64,000 nucleotides of DNA from Variovorax sp. 679. GTDB taxonomy: Bacteria; Pseudomonadota; Gammaproteobacteria; Burkholderiales; Burkholderiaceae_C. Under the pieces are notes generated by a model. The model was not told the origin of the DNA. It searched no databases and was given only the letters and a program-made list of their open reading frames with translations. Each line of letters starts with the position of its first letter. Positions within the stretch are counted from its first letter, which is position 1. Location: NCBI RefSeq assembly GCF_003952185.1, contig NZ_RXFS01000006.1:458435-522434 (forward strand), given 5' to 3'. Position numbers and translations under genes: made by a program. Positions 19,738 to 29,975 of the stretch are shown piece by piece.

Positions 19738-21081
19738 ATGAAGCCGGTCGTGGCCCTGGTCGGGCGGCCGAATGTCGGCAAGTCGACCCTCTTCAATCGC
19801 CTGACGCAGACGCGCGACGCCATCGTCGCCGACTTCGCCGGCCTCACGCGCGACCGCCACTACGGCAACGGCCGCCTGGGCAAGCGCGAATTCATCGTCA
19901 TCGACACCGGCGGCTTCGAGCCCGACGCGGGCAGCGGCATCTACAAGGAGATGGCCAAGCAGACGCGGCAGGCCGTGGCCGAGGCCGACGTCGTGATCTT
20001 CGTGGTCGACGCGCGAGAGGGGCTCTCGGCACAAGACCATGACATCGCCAACGAGCTGCGCCGTATCGGCAAGCCCTGTGTGCTGGTGGCCAACAAGGCC
20101 GAAGGCATGCACGACGGCACCAAGCTGGTGGACTTCTACGAGCTGGGCTTCGGCGAAGTACACGGCGTCTCTGCGGCGCACGGGCAGGGCATGCGCGGAC
20201 TGGTCGAGCTGGCGCTGGCGCCGCTGAACCTGCCCGATGAAGATGAAGACGCCGAGGAAGACGACGTCAACAAGCCGATCAAGCTGGCTGTGGCCGGTCG
20301 GCCCAACGTGGGCAAATCCACGCTGATCAACACCTGGCTTGGCGAAGAACGCCTGGTGGCCTTCGACATGCCCGGCACCACGCGTGACGCCATCTCGGTG
20401 CCCTTCGAGCGCAACGGGCAACGCTTCGAGCTGATCGATACGGCCGGCCTGCGCCGCAAGGGCAGGGTGTTCGAGGCGATCGAGAAGTTCTCGGTGGTCA
20501 AGACGCTGCAGGCCATCGAGTCGGCCAACGTCGTGCTGCTGCTGCTCGATGCCACGCAGGGCGTGACCGATCAGGACGCGCACATCGCCGGCTACATCCT
20601 CGAAAGCGGCCGTGCGGTGGTGATCGCCATCAACAAGTGGGACGCGGTCGACAGCTACCAGCGAGAGCAGATCCAGCGGCAAATCGAGACCCGGCTGCCG
20701 TTCCTGAAATTCGCGGCGCTGCATTTCATCTCGGCCATCAAGCGGCAGGGCCTGGGGCCGGTGTGGCAGGCGATCGCGCAGGCCCACAAGTCGGCCACGC
20801 GCAAGATGTCGACGCCGGTGCTGACCCGGCTGCTGCTGGAGGCGGTGCAGTTCCAGGCGCCCAAGCGCGGCGGCATGTTCCGTCCCAAGCTGCGCTATGC
20901 GCATCAGGGGGGCATGAATCCACCGGTGATCGTGATTCACGGGAATTCGCTCGAGCATGTGACCGATGCTTACAAGCGCTTTCTCGAGGGGCGCTTCCGC
21001 AAGGAGTTCGATCTTGTGGGTACCCCCTTGCGCATCGAGTTCAAGAGCTCCCACAATCCCTTCGTCGACAAGGACGACTGA
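19738..21081 (+). CDS. der: Ribosome biogenesis GTPase Der (EngA)
   Basis: 447 aa. Two tandem Era-type GTPase domains: P-loops GRPNVGKS at residues 9-16 and 187-194, each with DTAGL/DTGGF and NKxx motifs (NKAE, NKWD), then a KH-like C-terminal domain. Required for 50S subunit maturation. AAAGG lies about seven bases before ATG 19738. Confidence 0.97.
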   Translation: MKPVVALVGRPNVGKSTLFNRLTQTRDAIVADFAGLTRDRHYGNGRLGKREFIVIDTGGFEPDAGSGIYKEMAKQTRQAVAEADVVIFVVDAREGLSAQDHDIANELRRIGKPCVLVANKAEGMHDGTKLVDFYELGFGEVHGVSAAHGQGMRGLVELALAPLNLPDEDEDAEEDDVNKPIKLAVAGRPNVGKSTLINTWLGEERLVAFDMPGTTRDAISVPFERNGQRFELIDTAGLRRKGRVFEAIEKFSVVKTLQAIESANVVLLLLDATQGVTDQDAHIAGYILESGRAVVIAINKWDAVDSYQREQIQRQIETRLPFLKFAALHFISAIKRQGLGPVWQAIAQAHKSATRKMSTPVLTRLLLEAVQFQAPKRGGMFRPKLRYAHQGGMNPPVIVIHGNSLEHVTDAYKRFLEGRFRKEFDLVGTPLRIEFKSSHNPFVDKDD

Positions 21082-21246
21082 ACCGTATTGGCGGCGGATG
21101 GCCGCCGTTGAGTCCCGACTGGGGTTGAAGTTCCGGCTTTTGAGAGACGTTATTTTTCAAAGGCTTTTGGGCGCGTATGCTGCGGCGCGGAAACCCTGTG
21201 TTAAGGTCTTCTCCTCCAACAACTACTCTTGAACACGGAGAATATC

Positions 21247-21492
21247 GTGAGCAATAAAGGGCAACTTCTGCAAGACCCGTTCCTGAACACCTTGCGTCGC
21301 GAGCATGTGCCGGTTTCCATTTATTTGGTGAACGGCATCAAGCTGCAAGGCCAGATCGAGTCTTTTGACCAATACGTCGTGTTGCTTCGCAATACGGTGA
21401 CGCAGATGGTCTACAAGCACGCCATTTCCACCATCGTGCCAGGCCGTGCCGTCAACTTCTCGGCTACCGAGAACGACGACGCAGCAGCCTGA
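21247..21492 (+). CDS. hfq: RNA chaperone Hfq
   Basis: 81 aa. Sm-like hexameric RNA chaperone for small RNAs. Sm1 (residues ~10-45) and Sm2 (YKHAISTIVP) are intact; the C-terminal tail is short and acidic (ENDDAAA). I chose GTG 21247 because CGGAG lies six bases before it and MSNKGQLLQDPFL is the usual beta-proteobacterial N-terminus; a TTG at 21229 would add six residues. hfq-hflX-hflK-hflC is the classic order. Confidence 0.96.
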   Translation: MSNKGQLLQDPFLNTLRREHVPVSIYLVNGIKLQGQIESFDQYVVLLRNTVTQMVYKHAISTIVPGRAVNFSATENDDAAA

Positions 21493-21548
21493 TCGCGCGG
21501 AGCGCGGCAGCCCCCGCTGCCGCGCTTTTTCCAAATTTCCGATCCCGT

Positions 21549-22718
<1,170 letters not shown>

Positions 22719-22756
22719 TTGGGCACAATCCCGCCACTGACAAGAGAACGAAGCGA

Positions 22757-24160
22757 ATGAATTCAAAGCCAGCGCGGAGAGGGTTTCTGGGCATGTTCAA
22801 CCTGAACGACGGCCGATGGGGTCGCGGCGACGAGCCGTCCTCCAACGGCGACCGCCCGGCCGGCAACCGCCCCCCTGATGCCAATCCCCCCGGCGCCCCG
22901 ACGCCTCCGCCTTCGGGCAACAACAACGACAACCGCCCTCGCGGACAAGGTCCCAACCAGGGACCGCCCGACCTTGACGAACTCTGGCGCGACCTCAATC
23001 GCAAGCTCGGCGGTTTCTTCGGCGGCAAGGGCGGCGGCAACCGTCCCAACGGCGGCAGCAGCGGCGGTGGCGGCAACGGCTACAAGCCCGACATGAAGAA
23101 CGCGGGCTTCGGCATCGGCCTCGTGGCCGCGGTGGCCGTCCTGATCTGGCTCGGCACCGGCTTCTTCATCGTGAACGAAGGCCAGCAGGCTGTCATCACC
23201 CAGTTCGGCAGCTACAAGAGCACCGTGGGTGCTGGTTTCAACTGGCGTCTGCCGTACCCCATCCAGCGCCATGAAGTGGTGGTGACCACCCAGATCCGCT
23301 CCGCCGACGTGGGCCGCGACGCCATCGTGCGTTCCACCGGCCTGCGCGAGTCGGCCATGCTGACTGAAGACGAGAACATCGTCGAGATCAAGTTCGCCGT
23401 GCAGTACCGTCTGAGCGACCCACGCGCCTGGCTCTACGAGAGCAAGGCGCCCGCCGACACCGTCGTGCAGGTGGCCGAGACCTCGGTGCGCGAGGTAGTG
23501 GGCAAGATGAAGATGGACGCCGCCCTCGCTGAAGAGCGCGATCAGATCGCACCACGCGTTCGTGCATTGATGCAGACCATCCTCGACCGCTACAAGATCG
23601 GCGTCGAAGTCGTCGGCATCAACCTGCAGCAGGGTGGCGTGCGCCCACCCGAGCAGGTACAGGCCGCGTTCGACGACGTGCTCAAGGCAGGACAGGAACG
23701 CGAGCGCACCAAGAACGATGCCCAGGCCTATGCCAACAACGTGGTGCCGCTTGCCACCGGTACGGCCTCGCGCCTGAAGGAAGAGTCCGAGGCCTACAAG
23801 GCGCGGATCGTGGCGCAGGCCCAGGGTGATGCGGGCCGCTTCAGCGCGGTGCTGGCCGAGTACCAGAAGGCCCCGCAGGTGACGCGTGACCGCATGTACA
23901 CCGACGCCATGCAGCAGATCTACGCCAGCACGACCAAGGTGCTGGTCGACAGCAAGCAGGGCTCGAACCTGCTGTACCTGCCGCTCGACAAGCTGATGCA
24001 GCTCAGCGGCAGCGGCAACGCGTCGGCCACGCCGGTCGATGCGGCCAGCCCCAGCGTCGCCGGCACCGCGCCGACACAGTCCTCGGTGATCCCGGTGGCC
24101 CCCGCCACGACCGACGTACGCGGCCGCGATGGCCGCTCGCGTGACCGCGACGTGCGTTGA
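22757..24160 (+). CDS. hflK: HflK subunit of the FtsH-modulating HflKC complex
   Basis: 467 aa. SPFH/prohibitin-family membrane protein that with HflC cages FtsH. The N-terminal ~105 residues are Gly/Asn/Pro-rich and disordered, then one transmembrane helix (~120-140, GLVAAVAVLIWLGTGFF), the SPFH domain starting VNEGQQAVITQFG, and a long coiled coil. ATG 22757 with GAGA upstream. A CACAATC resembling a -10 lies at 22724-22730. Confidence 0.95.
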   Translation: MNSKPARRGFLGMFNLNDGRWGRGDEPSSNGDRPAGNRPPDANPPGAPTPPPSGNNNDNRPRGQGPNQGPPDLDELWRDLNRKLGGFFGGKGGGNRPNGGSSGGGGNGYKPDMKNAGFGIGLVAAVAVLIWLGTGFFIVNEGQQAVITQFGSYKSTVGAGFNWRLPYPIQRHEVVVTTQIRSADVGRDAIVRSTGLRESAMLTEDENIVEIKFAVQYRLSDPRAWLYESKAPADTVVQVAETSVREVVGKMKMDAALAEERDQIAPRVRALMQTILDRYKIGVEVVGINLQQGGVRPPEQVQAAFDDVLKAGQERERTKNDAQAYANNVVPLATGTASRLKEESEAYKARIVAQAQGDAGRFSAVLAEYQKAPQVTRDRMYTDAMQQIYASTTKVLVDSKQGSNLLYLPLDKLMQLSGSGNASATPVDAASPSVAGTAPTQSSVIPVAPATTDVRGRDGRSRDRDVR

Positions 24161-24177
24161 GAAAGGCCCAGAAGAAC

Positions 24178-25077
24178 ATGAACAGAATCGGATTCATCGC
24201 CACCTCGATCCTCGTGCTGCTCGTGCTGGCAAGCTCGACCCTCTTCGTGGTCGATCAGCGCCAGTTCGGCGTGGTCTACGCACTCGGCCAGATCAAGCAG
24301 GTCATTACCGAGCCCGGCCTGAACTTCAAGCTGCCGCCGCCGTTCCAGAACGTGTCGTACATCGACAAGCGCCTGCTGACGCTGTCTAGCGTGGATACCG
24401 AGCCGATGCTCACCGCCGAGAAGCAGCGTGTGGTGATCGACTGGTACGTGCGCTGGCGCATCAGCGACCCGCAGGCCTACATCCGCAACGTCGGCCTCGA
24501 CGAGAACGCCGGCGCCCTGCAGCTGAACCGCGTGGTGCGCAATGCGTTCCAGGAAAACATCAACAAGCGTACGGTGCGCGACCTGATCTCGGTGCGCCGC
24601 GAGGCCCTGATGGCCGACGTGCAGCGCGAGGTGCTTTCGGTGGTCAAGGGCGCCAAGCCCTGGGGCGTGGATGTGGTCGACGTGCGCATCACCCGTGTCG
24701 ACTATGTGGAGGCCATCACCGAGTCGGTCTATCGCCGCATGGAGGCGGAGCGCAAGCGCGTGGCCAACGAGCTGCGTTCGACCGGTACGGCCGAAGGCGA
24801 GAAGATCCGCGCCGACGCCGACCGCCAGCGCGAAGTGATCGTGGCGAACGCCTACCGCGACGCCCAGAAGATCAAGGGCGAGGGCGATGCCCAGGCCGCG
24901 GCAACCTACAGCGAGGCCTTCGGCCGCGACCCGCAGTTCGCGCAGTTCTATCGCAGCCTCGAGGCTTACAAGCAGAGCTTCAACAAGAAGAGCGACGTGC
25001 TGGTGCTCGACCCGTCGTCGGACTTCTTCCGCGCCATGCAGGGTTCGGGCTCGACCACCAACGCACCCCGTCGTTGA
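24178..25077 (+). CDS. hflC: HflC subunit of the FtsH-modulating HflKC complex
   Basis: 299 aa. N-terminal transmembrane helix (residues ~5-24) and SPFH domain (VVDQRQFGVVYALGQIKQV), coiled coil with many EGEKIRADADRQR-type repeats. Starts 17 bases after hflK; partner of HflK in the membrane complex. Confidence 0.95.
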   Translation: MNRIGFIATSILVLLVLASSTLFVVDQRQFGVVYALGQIKQVITEPGLNFKLPPPFQNVSYIDKRLLTLSSVDTEPMLTAEKQRVVIDWYVRWRISDPQAYIRNVGLDENAGALQLNRVVRNAFQENINKRTVRDLISVRREALMADVQREVLSVVKGAKPWGVDVVDVRITRVDYVEAITESVYRRMEAERKRVANELRSTGTAEGEKIRADADRQREVIVANAYRDAQKIKGEGDAQAAATYSEAFGRDPQFAQFYRSLEAYKQSFNKKSDVLVLDPSSDFFRAMQGSGSTTNAPRR

Positions 25078-25117
25078 TTTCCGGCCACAGCCGCAGCAGA
25101 AGCAGCCTTCAGGAGCC

Positions 25118-25306
25118 GTGAGCGCCGACACTTTCTGGAGCGCACTGGCGCTCGTCCTAGTGATCGAGGGCATCCTGCCTTTCGTGTCGCCGGGTGGGTG
25201 GCGGCGGGGCTTCGGGCAACTCATGCAGCTGCGCGACGGCCAACTGCGCTTTTTCGGGCTCTGCAGCATCCTGCTCGGGGTGTTTCTGCTCTGGCTCCTG
25301 GGCTAG
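25118..25306 (+). CDS. DUF2065 (YjeT-like) small inner-membrane protein
   Basis: 62 aa, two predicted transmembrane helices (ALALVLVIEGILPFV and the Leu-rich C-terminus LCSILLGVFLLWLL) joined by GGWRRGFGQL, matching DUF2065/YjeT, which also follows hflC in E. coli. GTG start with AGGAG only two bases upstream, an unusually short spacing. Confidence 0.88.
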   Translation: MSADTFWSALALVLVIEGILPFVSPGGWRRGFGQLMQLRDGQLRFFGLCSILLGVFLLWLLG

Positions 25307-25354
25307 GCTCGCCCGCCAATTGACACCCGCGCGGGACCCCGGGCTCGGTCCCGG

Positions 25355-25361
25355 TAGAATC
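25355..25361 (+). promoter_or_regulatory. Candidate -10 (TAGAATC) upstream of hisZ
   Basis: TAGAATC lies 27 bases before the hisZ ATG, right after an inverted repeat CGGGACC / GGTCCCG (25332-25338 and 25347-25353) that would overlap the promoter. A TTGACA at 25320 is too far (29 bases) to be its -35. Confidence 0.35.
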
Positions 25362-25387
25362 CCGGTTTAACCACGCCCCCGATCCCC

Positions 25388-26548
25388 ATGTCCGCCTGGG
25401 TCCTCCCGGATCACATTGCCGATGTGCTGCCCTCCGAGGCGCGCCACATCGAAGAACTTCGACGCCAGCTGCTCGATACCGCCCGTGGCTACGGCTACGA
25501 GCTGGTGATGCCGCCGCTGCTCGAGCACCTCGAATCGCTGCTCTCGGGCACCGGCGAGGCGCTGGATCTCCAAACCTTCAAGCTCGTCGACCAGCTCTCC
25601 GGTCGCAGCATGGGCCTTCGCGCCGACACCACTCCCCAGGTGGCGCGCATCGATGCCCACCTGCTGAACCGCGACGGCGTGGCTCGCCTGTGCTACTGCG
25701 GCCCGGTGCTCCACACCCGCCCGGACCGTCCGCACGCCACCCGCGAGCCCCTGCAGTTCGGCGCCGAGATCTACGGCCACGCAGGGCTCGAAGCCGACAC
25801 CGAAACCCTGCTGCTGGCGCTCGACTGCCTCGACGCCGCCGGCCTGCGCGATGGCGTGATCGTCGACCTGGCCGATGCCCGCATCGTGCGTGCCCTGTTC
25901 GCCGGCGTGCCGGTCGACGGCGCAACCCTGGCCCAGGTGCATGCAGCGCTGGCCGCCAAGGATGCGAGCGAGCTCGAATCGCTCACGAAGAATTTCCCCG
26001 TCGCCTCGCGCGACGGACTGCGCGCGCTGGTCCAGTTGTACGGCGACGAGGCGGTGCTCGACGAGGCTGCCAAGGCCCTGAAGGGCACGCCCGCCGTGGG
26101 CGCCGCGCTGGCTGACCTGAAGCTGCTCGCCGCCGGCCTGCAAGGCGTGGCCGGCCGCCAGATCAGCTTCGACCTGGCCGACCTGCGCGGCTATGCGTAC
26201 TACAGCGGCATGCGCTTCGGCATCTACGTGCCCGGCGCGGCCGATTCGCTGGTGCGCGGCGGCCGCTACGACGAGGTGGGGGCGGTGTTCGGCCGCAACC
26301 GTCCGGCCGTCGGCTTCAGTCTCGACGTGCGCGAACTGGTCGGCGTGCTGCCGGCCCGCCCGCTGCGCGCTGCTATCCGCGCGCCCTGGAGCGACGCCGC
26401 CGGCCTGCGTCAGGCCATTGCCCAATTGCGCAAGTCCGGTGAAACGGTAGTCTGCGTGCTGCCGGGCCATGGCAGCGAAATCGATGAATTCCACTGCGAC
26501 CGCGAGCTCGTCGAGCTGGCCGGCCAGTGGAGTGTCCGTGCGATCTGA
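25388..26548 (+). CDS. hisZ: ATP phosphoribosyltransferase regulatory subunit
   Basis: 386 aa. Paralogue of histidyl-tRNA synthetase that lacks aminoacylation and instead activates short-form HisG in the first step of histidine synthesis. HisRS-like motifs are recognisable (SMGLRADTTPQVARI, DLRGYAYYSGMRFGIY) but the histidine-tRNA specific segment and anticodon domain are missing. It sits between hflC and purA, away from hisG, as in other Burkholderiales. Confidence 0.93.
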   Translation: MSAWVLPDHIADVLPSEARHIEELRRQLLDTARGYGYELVMPPLLEHLESLLSGTGEALDLQTFKLVDQLSGRSMGLRADTTPQVARIDAHLLNRDGVARLCYCGPVLHTRPDRPHATREPLQFGAEIYGHAGLEADTETLLLALDCLDAAGLRDGVIVDLADARIVRALFAGVPVDGATLAQVHAALAAKDASELESLTKNFPVASRDGLRALVQLYGDEAVLDEAAKALKGTPAVGAALADLKLLAAGLQGVAGRQISFDLADLRGYAYYSGMRFGIYVPGAADSLVRGGRYDEVGAVFGRNRPAVGFSLDVRELVGVLPARPLRAAIRAPWSDAAGLRQAIAQLRKSGETVVCVLPGHGSEIDEFHCDRELVELAGQWSVRAI

Positions 26549-26570
26549 TTTTTCAAGTAATGGAACGAGC

Positions 26571-27902
26571 ATGAGCGTAACCACCGGAAGAAACGTGGTC
26601 GTCGTCGGCACCCAGTGGGGCGACGAAGGCAAAGGCAAGCTGGTCGACTGGCTGACGGAGAGCGCCCAGGGCGTGGTCCGCTTCCAGGGCGGCCACAACG
26701 CGGGCCACACGCTGGTCATCAACGGTGTGAAAACCGCGTTGCACCTGATCCCGAGCGGCATCATGCGGCCTGGCGTCAAGTGCTACATCGGCAACGGCGT
26801 GGTGCTGTCGGCCGCCAAGCTGTTCGAGGAAATCGAAGGGCTGGAGAAGGCCGGCGTCGAGGTGCGTTCGCGCCTGCGCATCAGCGAGGCCTGCCCGCTG
26901 ATTTTGCCCTTCCACGCCGCGCTGGACATTGCGCGCGAGGCCTACCGCGAGAAGGGCGGCATCGAGAAGATCGGCACCACTGGCCGCGGCATCGGCCCGG
27001 CTTATGAAGACAAGATCGCCCGCCGCGCGCTGCGCGTGCAGGACCTGAAGCACCCCGAGCGCTTCGCGGCCAAGCTGCGCGTGCTGCTCGAACTGCACAA
27101 CCACGTGCTGACCCAGGTGCTGGGCGCTCCGGCCATCGACTTCGACGAAGTCTTCAACGAAGCCATGAAGCACGCCGAGCTGCTCAAGCCCATGATGGCC
27201 GACGTCTCGCGCGAGCTGAACGACGCGAACAAGAACGGCGCGAATCTGCTGTTCGAAGGCGCGCAGGGCACGCTGCTCGACGTCGACCACGGCACCTATC
27301 CGTACGTCACCTCCAGCAACTGCGTGGCCGGCAATGCCGCCGCGGGCTCGGGCGTGGGCCCGGGCATGCTGCACTACATCCTGGGCATCACCAAGGCTTA
27401 CTGCACGCGTGTGGGCGGCGGTCCGTTCCCCACCGAACTCGACTGGGCCACGCCCGGCACCCCCGGCTACCACATGAGCACCGTGGGCGCTGAAAAGGGC
27501 GTGACCACCGGCCGCAGCCGCCGTTGCGGCTGGTTCGATGCCGCGTTGCTCAAGCGTTCGGCGCAGGTCAACGGCCTGTCGGGCCTGTGCATCACCAAGC
27601 TCGACGTGCTGGACGGCCTCGAGAAGCTCGAGCTGTGCACCGGCTACGAACTCGATGGCGAGACCACCGACATCCTGCCGATGGGCGCGGACGAGATCGA
27701 GCGCTGCACGCCGATCTACGAAACCCTCGAAGGCTGGAGCGAAAGCACCGTGGGCGTCACGCAGTACGACAAGTTGCCGATCAACGCGCGCCTCTATCTG
27801 CAGCGCATCGAGCAGGTCACCGGCGTGCCGATCCACATGGTCTCGACCAGCCCCGACCGTGACCATACGATCATGATGCGCCACCCCTACCTGGCCGATT
27901 GA
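26571..27902 (+). CDS. purA: Adenylosuccinate synthetase
   Basis: 443 aa. GTP-dependent first step from IMP to AMP. GDEGKGKLVDWL near residues 19-30, NAGHT (~45), GTTGRGIGPAYEDK and the GTP-binding VTKLDVLDGL-like segment (ITKLDVLDGLE) are intact. ATG 26571 chosen because it aligns with family starts and GGAACGAG lies just upstream; a longer frame from 26469 runs into hisZ. A hairpin repeat follows five bases after the stop. Confidence 0.97.
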   Translation: MSVTTGRNVVVVGTQWGDEGKGKLVDWLTESAQGVVRFQGGHNAGHTLVINGVKTALHLIPSGIMRPGVKCYIGNGVVLSAAKLFEEIEGLEKAGVEVRSRLRISEACPLILPFHAALDIAREAYREKGGIEKIGTTGRGIGPAYEDKIARRALRVQDLKHPERFAAKLRVLLELHNHVLTQVLGAPAIDFDEVFNEAMKHAELLKPMMADVSRELNDANKNGANLLFEGAQGTLLDVDHGTYPYVTSSNCVAGNAAAGSGVGPGMLHYILGITKAYCTRVGGGPFPTELDWATPGTPGYHMSTVGAEKGVTTGRSRRCGWFDAALLKRSAQVNGLSGLCITKLDVLDGLEKLELCTGYELDGETTDILPMGADEIERCTPIYETLEGWSESTVGVTQYDKLPINARLYLQRIEQVTGVPIHMVSTSPDRDHTIMMRHPYLAD

Positions 27903-27907
27903 TCAGG

Positions 27908-27998
27908 CCACCCCCAGGCTTGCCCACTTCGTGTGGCCGCCAACCCCCTTGCAGGGGGCAACACCAGCGGCCCGGCAAAGCCGGTTCCGCGGTGTTCC
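27908..27998 (+). repeat. Dispersed intergenic hairpin repeat, copy 2
   Basis: Contains CACTTCGTGT, the C-run/G-run hairpin (around 27943-27957), and the nested stem AACACC (27960-27965) / GGTGTT (27991-27996), GCGG / CCGC, CCGGC-AAA-GCCGG. Begins about six bases after the purA stop in the same orientation as purA. See copies at 324 and 46133. Confidence 0.85.
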
Positions 27999-28032
27999 CC
28001 CAAAGAAGAGACATTGAAGGAAAACCCACGCT

Positions 28033-28557
28033 ATGTTGACTGAAGACGGCAAGCATCTCTACGTCAGCTACGACGAATACCACAACCTGATCGAGAAGCT
28101 CGCGATCAAGGTGCACCAGTCGGGCTGGCAGTTCGACACCATCCTGTGCCTGGCGCGCGGCGGCATGCGCCCCGGCGACGTGCTCTCGCGCATCTTCGAC
28201 AAGCCGCTGGCGATCATGTCGACCAGCTCCTACCGCGCCGATGCAGGCACGGTGCAGGGCCACCTCGACATCGCCCGCTACATCACGACGCCCAAGGGCG
28301 AGATCGCCGGCAAGGTGCTGCTGGTGGACGATCTGGCCGACTCCGGCCACACGCTGCATGCGGTGATGGACATGCTGCGCAACAACTACCCGCCCATCAC
28401 CGAACTGCGCAGTGCGGTGATCTGGACCAAGGCGCTGTCGACCTTCACGCCAGACTACCAGGTGGAATTCCTGGCCACGAACCCGTGGATTCACCAGCCC
28501 TTCGAAGGCTACGACTCCATGGGCGCGGAGAAGCTGATCGAGAAGTGGTCGGTCTGA
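28033..28557 (+). CDS. Phosphoribosyltransferase (hypoxanthine/xanthine-guanine type)
   Basis: 174 aa. Type I PRTase fold with the PRPP-binding loop VLLVDDLADSGHTL and the N-terminal LARGGMRPGD. Likely salvages a purine base, consistent with the position right after purA. Substrate preference cannot be read from sequence. AAGGA lies about 11 bases before the ATG. Confidence 0.85.
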   Translation: MLTEDGKHLYVSYDEYHNLIEKLAIKVHQSGWQFDTILCLARGGMRPGDVLSRIFDKPLAIMSTSSYRADAGTVQGHLDIARYITTPKGEIAGKVLLVDDLADSGHTLHAVMDMLRNNYPPITELRSAVIWTKALSTFTPDYQVEFLATNPWIHQPFEGYDSMGAEKLIEKWSV

Positions 28558-28578
28558 ACTGACCCCGCCGGCGCCGCC

Positions 28579-29028
28579 TTACCCGGCGTCGGTGAACATC
28601 GCGGTGTAGCGCCGCTGCATTTCCTCCGGCGTCAGCTTTTCGATGCTGTGCCCCACGTTCCAGCGATGGCCGAAGGGGTCGTGAAAGACGCCGGAGCGTT
28701 CCCCATAGAACTGATCCTGCGGTGCCATGTCCAGCGTGGCGCCCGCCGCGACGGCGCGCGCCACCACCGCGTCGGCATCGTCCACGTGCAGGTGCAGCGA
28801 GACGGACGTGTTGCCCAGCGTCTTCGCGCTGAGGATGCCGAACTCGGCGAATTCTTCCGAGATCATCAGGATCGCGCCGTTGTGAAAGTCCAGCTCGGCG
28901 TGGCCGATGCGCCCGCTCGGTTCGGTCAGGCGGAAGATCTCCTTCACTTCGAAGACCTTGCAATAGAACTCGATGGCTGCCTTGGCGTCGTGGACGCAGA
29001 GGTACGGAAACAGTTCGTGGATGGCCAT
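28579..29028 (-). CDS. VOC-superfamily (glyoxalase/PhnB-like) protein
   Basis: 149 aa. Vicinal-oxygen-chelate fold, with FPYLCVHDAKAAIEFYCKVF at the start of the first beta-alpha module and FHDPFGHRWNVGH near the C-terminus, typical of PhnB-like proteins. No specific substrate evident. ATG 29028 chosen; a longer frame to 29097 lacks family-like sequence. Same direction as and downstream of the AraC gene. Confidence 0.85.
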   Translation of the reverse strand: MAIHELFPYLCVHDAKAAIEFYCKVFEVKEIFRLTEPSGRIGHAELDFHNGAILMISEEFAEFGILSAKTLGNTSVSLHLHVDDADAVVARAVAAGATLDMAPQDQFYGERSGVFHDPFGHRWNVGHSIEKLTPEEMQRRYTAMFTDAG

Positions 29029-29124
29029 GGCCTTGATGTCCCTTCGGGTTGAGATGGGCGCGATTCTGGCTTTCGCGGCGCTTCGGGTCTTGAACAAATT
29101 TGACCCTGCTGGCGTGCTGCCCGG

Positions 29125-29964
29125 TCAGACCCGCACGTGCCGTGACGACACGGGAGCCGCGCGCCGGTACGCCTGCGGCGACATGCCGGCGATCGCAAGG
29201 AATTCACGATTGAAGTGAGCCTGGTCGCTGTAACCGGCTTCCAGCGCCAGTTCGACCCAGGGCCGGGTGGCATCCAGCGCGAACTCTCCCAGCACGCGAT
29301 CGAAACGCAGCATGCGCGCGTACTGCTTGGGTGCGATGCCGGTCATGTCGCGGAACAGCTCGATGAAGCGCCGGTGGCTGTAGCCGCTCTGCTTCACCAG
29401 TTCGCCGATCGCACCGGCCTGTCTGCCGTCGCCGGCGCTGTAAAGGCTCGCCAGCGCCTGCGCCACCGCGGGGTGCAGGCCGTGCATGGCGCGGGCTTCC
29501 ATGCGAGCGCACAGCAGGGCATCGAGGATCGCAAGCTGGCGCGTCAGGGAACCGGCGTTCTGAAGCTGTTCGAGCGCGAAGCCCGCGTCTGCGCCCCAGA
29601 GTGCGTCGAGCGGCGTGTGGCAGTCGGCCAGCGCGCCCTCGAGAGCGCCGAGCAGGGCCCTGGCTGCGCCCGGTTGCAGCATCGCGCCGACCGAGGCTGT
29701 CTCGACCGACACGTCGCGCACGAAGAAGGCGCTGCGGGTCCCGCCCACCATGATGTGGCCCACGGTGAAGCCCTCGGCGTCCGCATCGTTGCGGAAGAGG
29801 CGCAACGGCGGTCCACCGAGCCGGAACACCAGGTGCATGCCGCCGGTGGGCAGCACATGCTCGCGCGCACCCGGCCTCTCGATGGGCTTGTCCGTGGGCG
29901 CCGAGGCCCACATCAGCCGCACGAAGGGGCGCAGGCGAGGGGAGGGCAGGCGTGTCAGCTGCAT
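29125..29964 (-). CDS. AraC-family transcriptional regulator
   Basis: 279 aa. The C-terminal ~100 residues form the double-HTH AraC domain (SGYSHRRFIELFRDMTG, IAPKQYARMLRFDRVL, EAGYSDQAHFNREF). The N-terminal part (about 1-150) is a beta-rich sensor of the type often seen in regulators of metabolite stress genes (PSPRLRPFVRLMW). Co-directional with the GFA gene upstream (11 bases) and the VOC gene downstream; it may regulate them. Confidence 0.9.
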   Translation of the reverse strand: MQLTRLPSPRLRPFVRLMWASAPTDKPIERPGAREHVLPTGGMHLVFRLGGPPLRLFRNDADAEGFTVGHIMVGGTRSAFFVRDVSVETASVGAMLQPGAARALLGALEGALADCHTPLDALWGADAGFALEQLQNAGSLTRQLAILDALLCARMEARAMHGLHPAVAQALASLYSAGDGRQAGAIGELVKQSGYSHRRFIELFRDMTGIAPKQYARMLRFDRVLGEFALDATRPWVELALEAGYSDQAHFNREFLAIAGMSPQAYRRAAPVSSRHVRV

Positions 29965-29975
29965 GCGGTCTCCAT

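Noticed and set aside
25320..25325. Perfect TTGACA -35 upstream of hisZ
   Set aside because: No -10 at 15-19 bases; the TAGAAT is 29 bases away, so probably chance.
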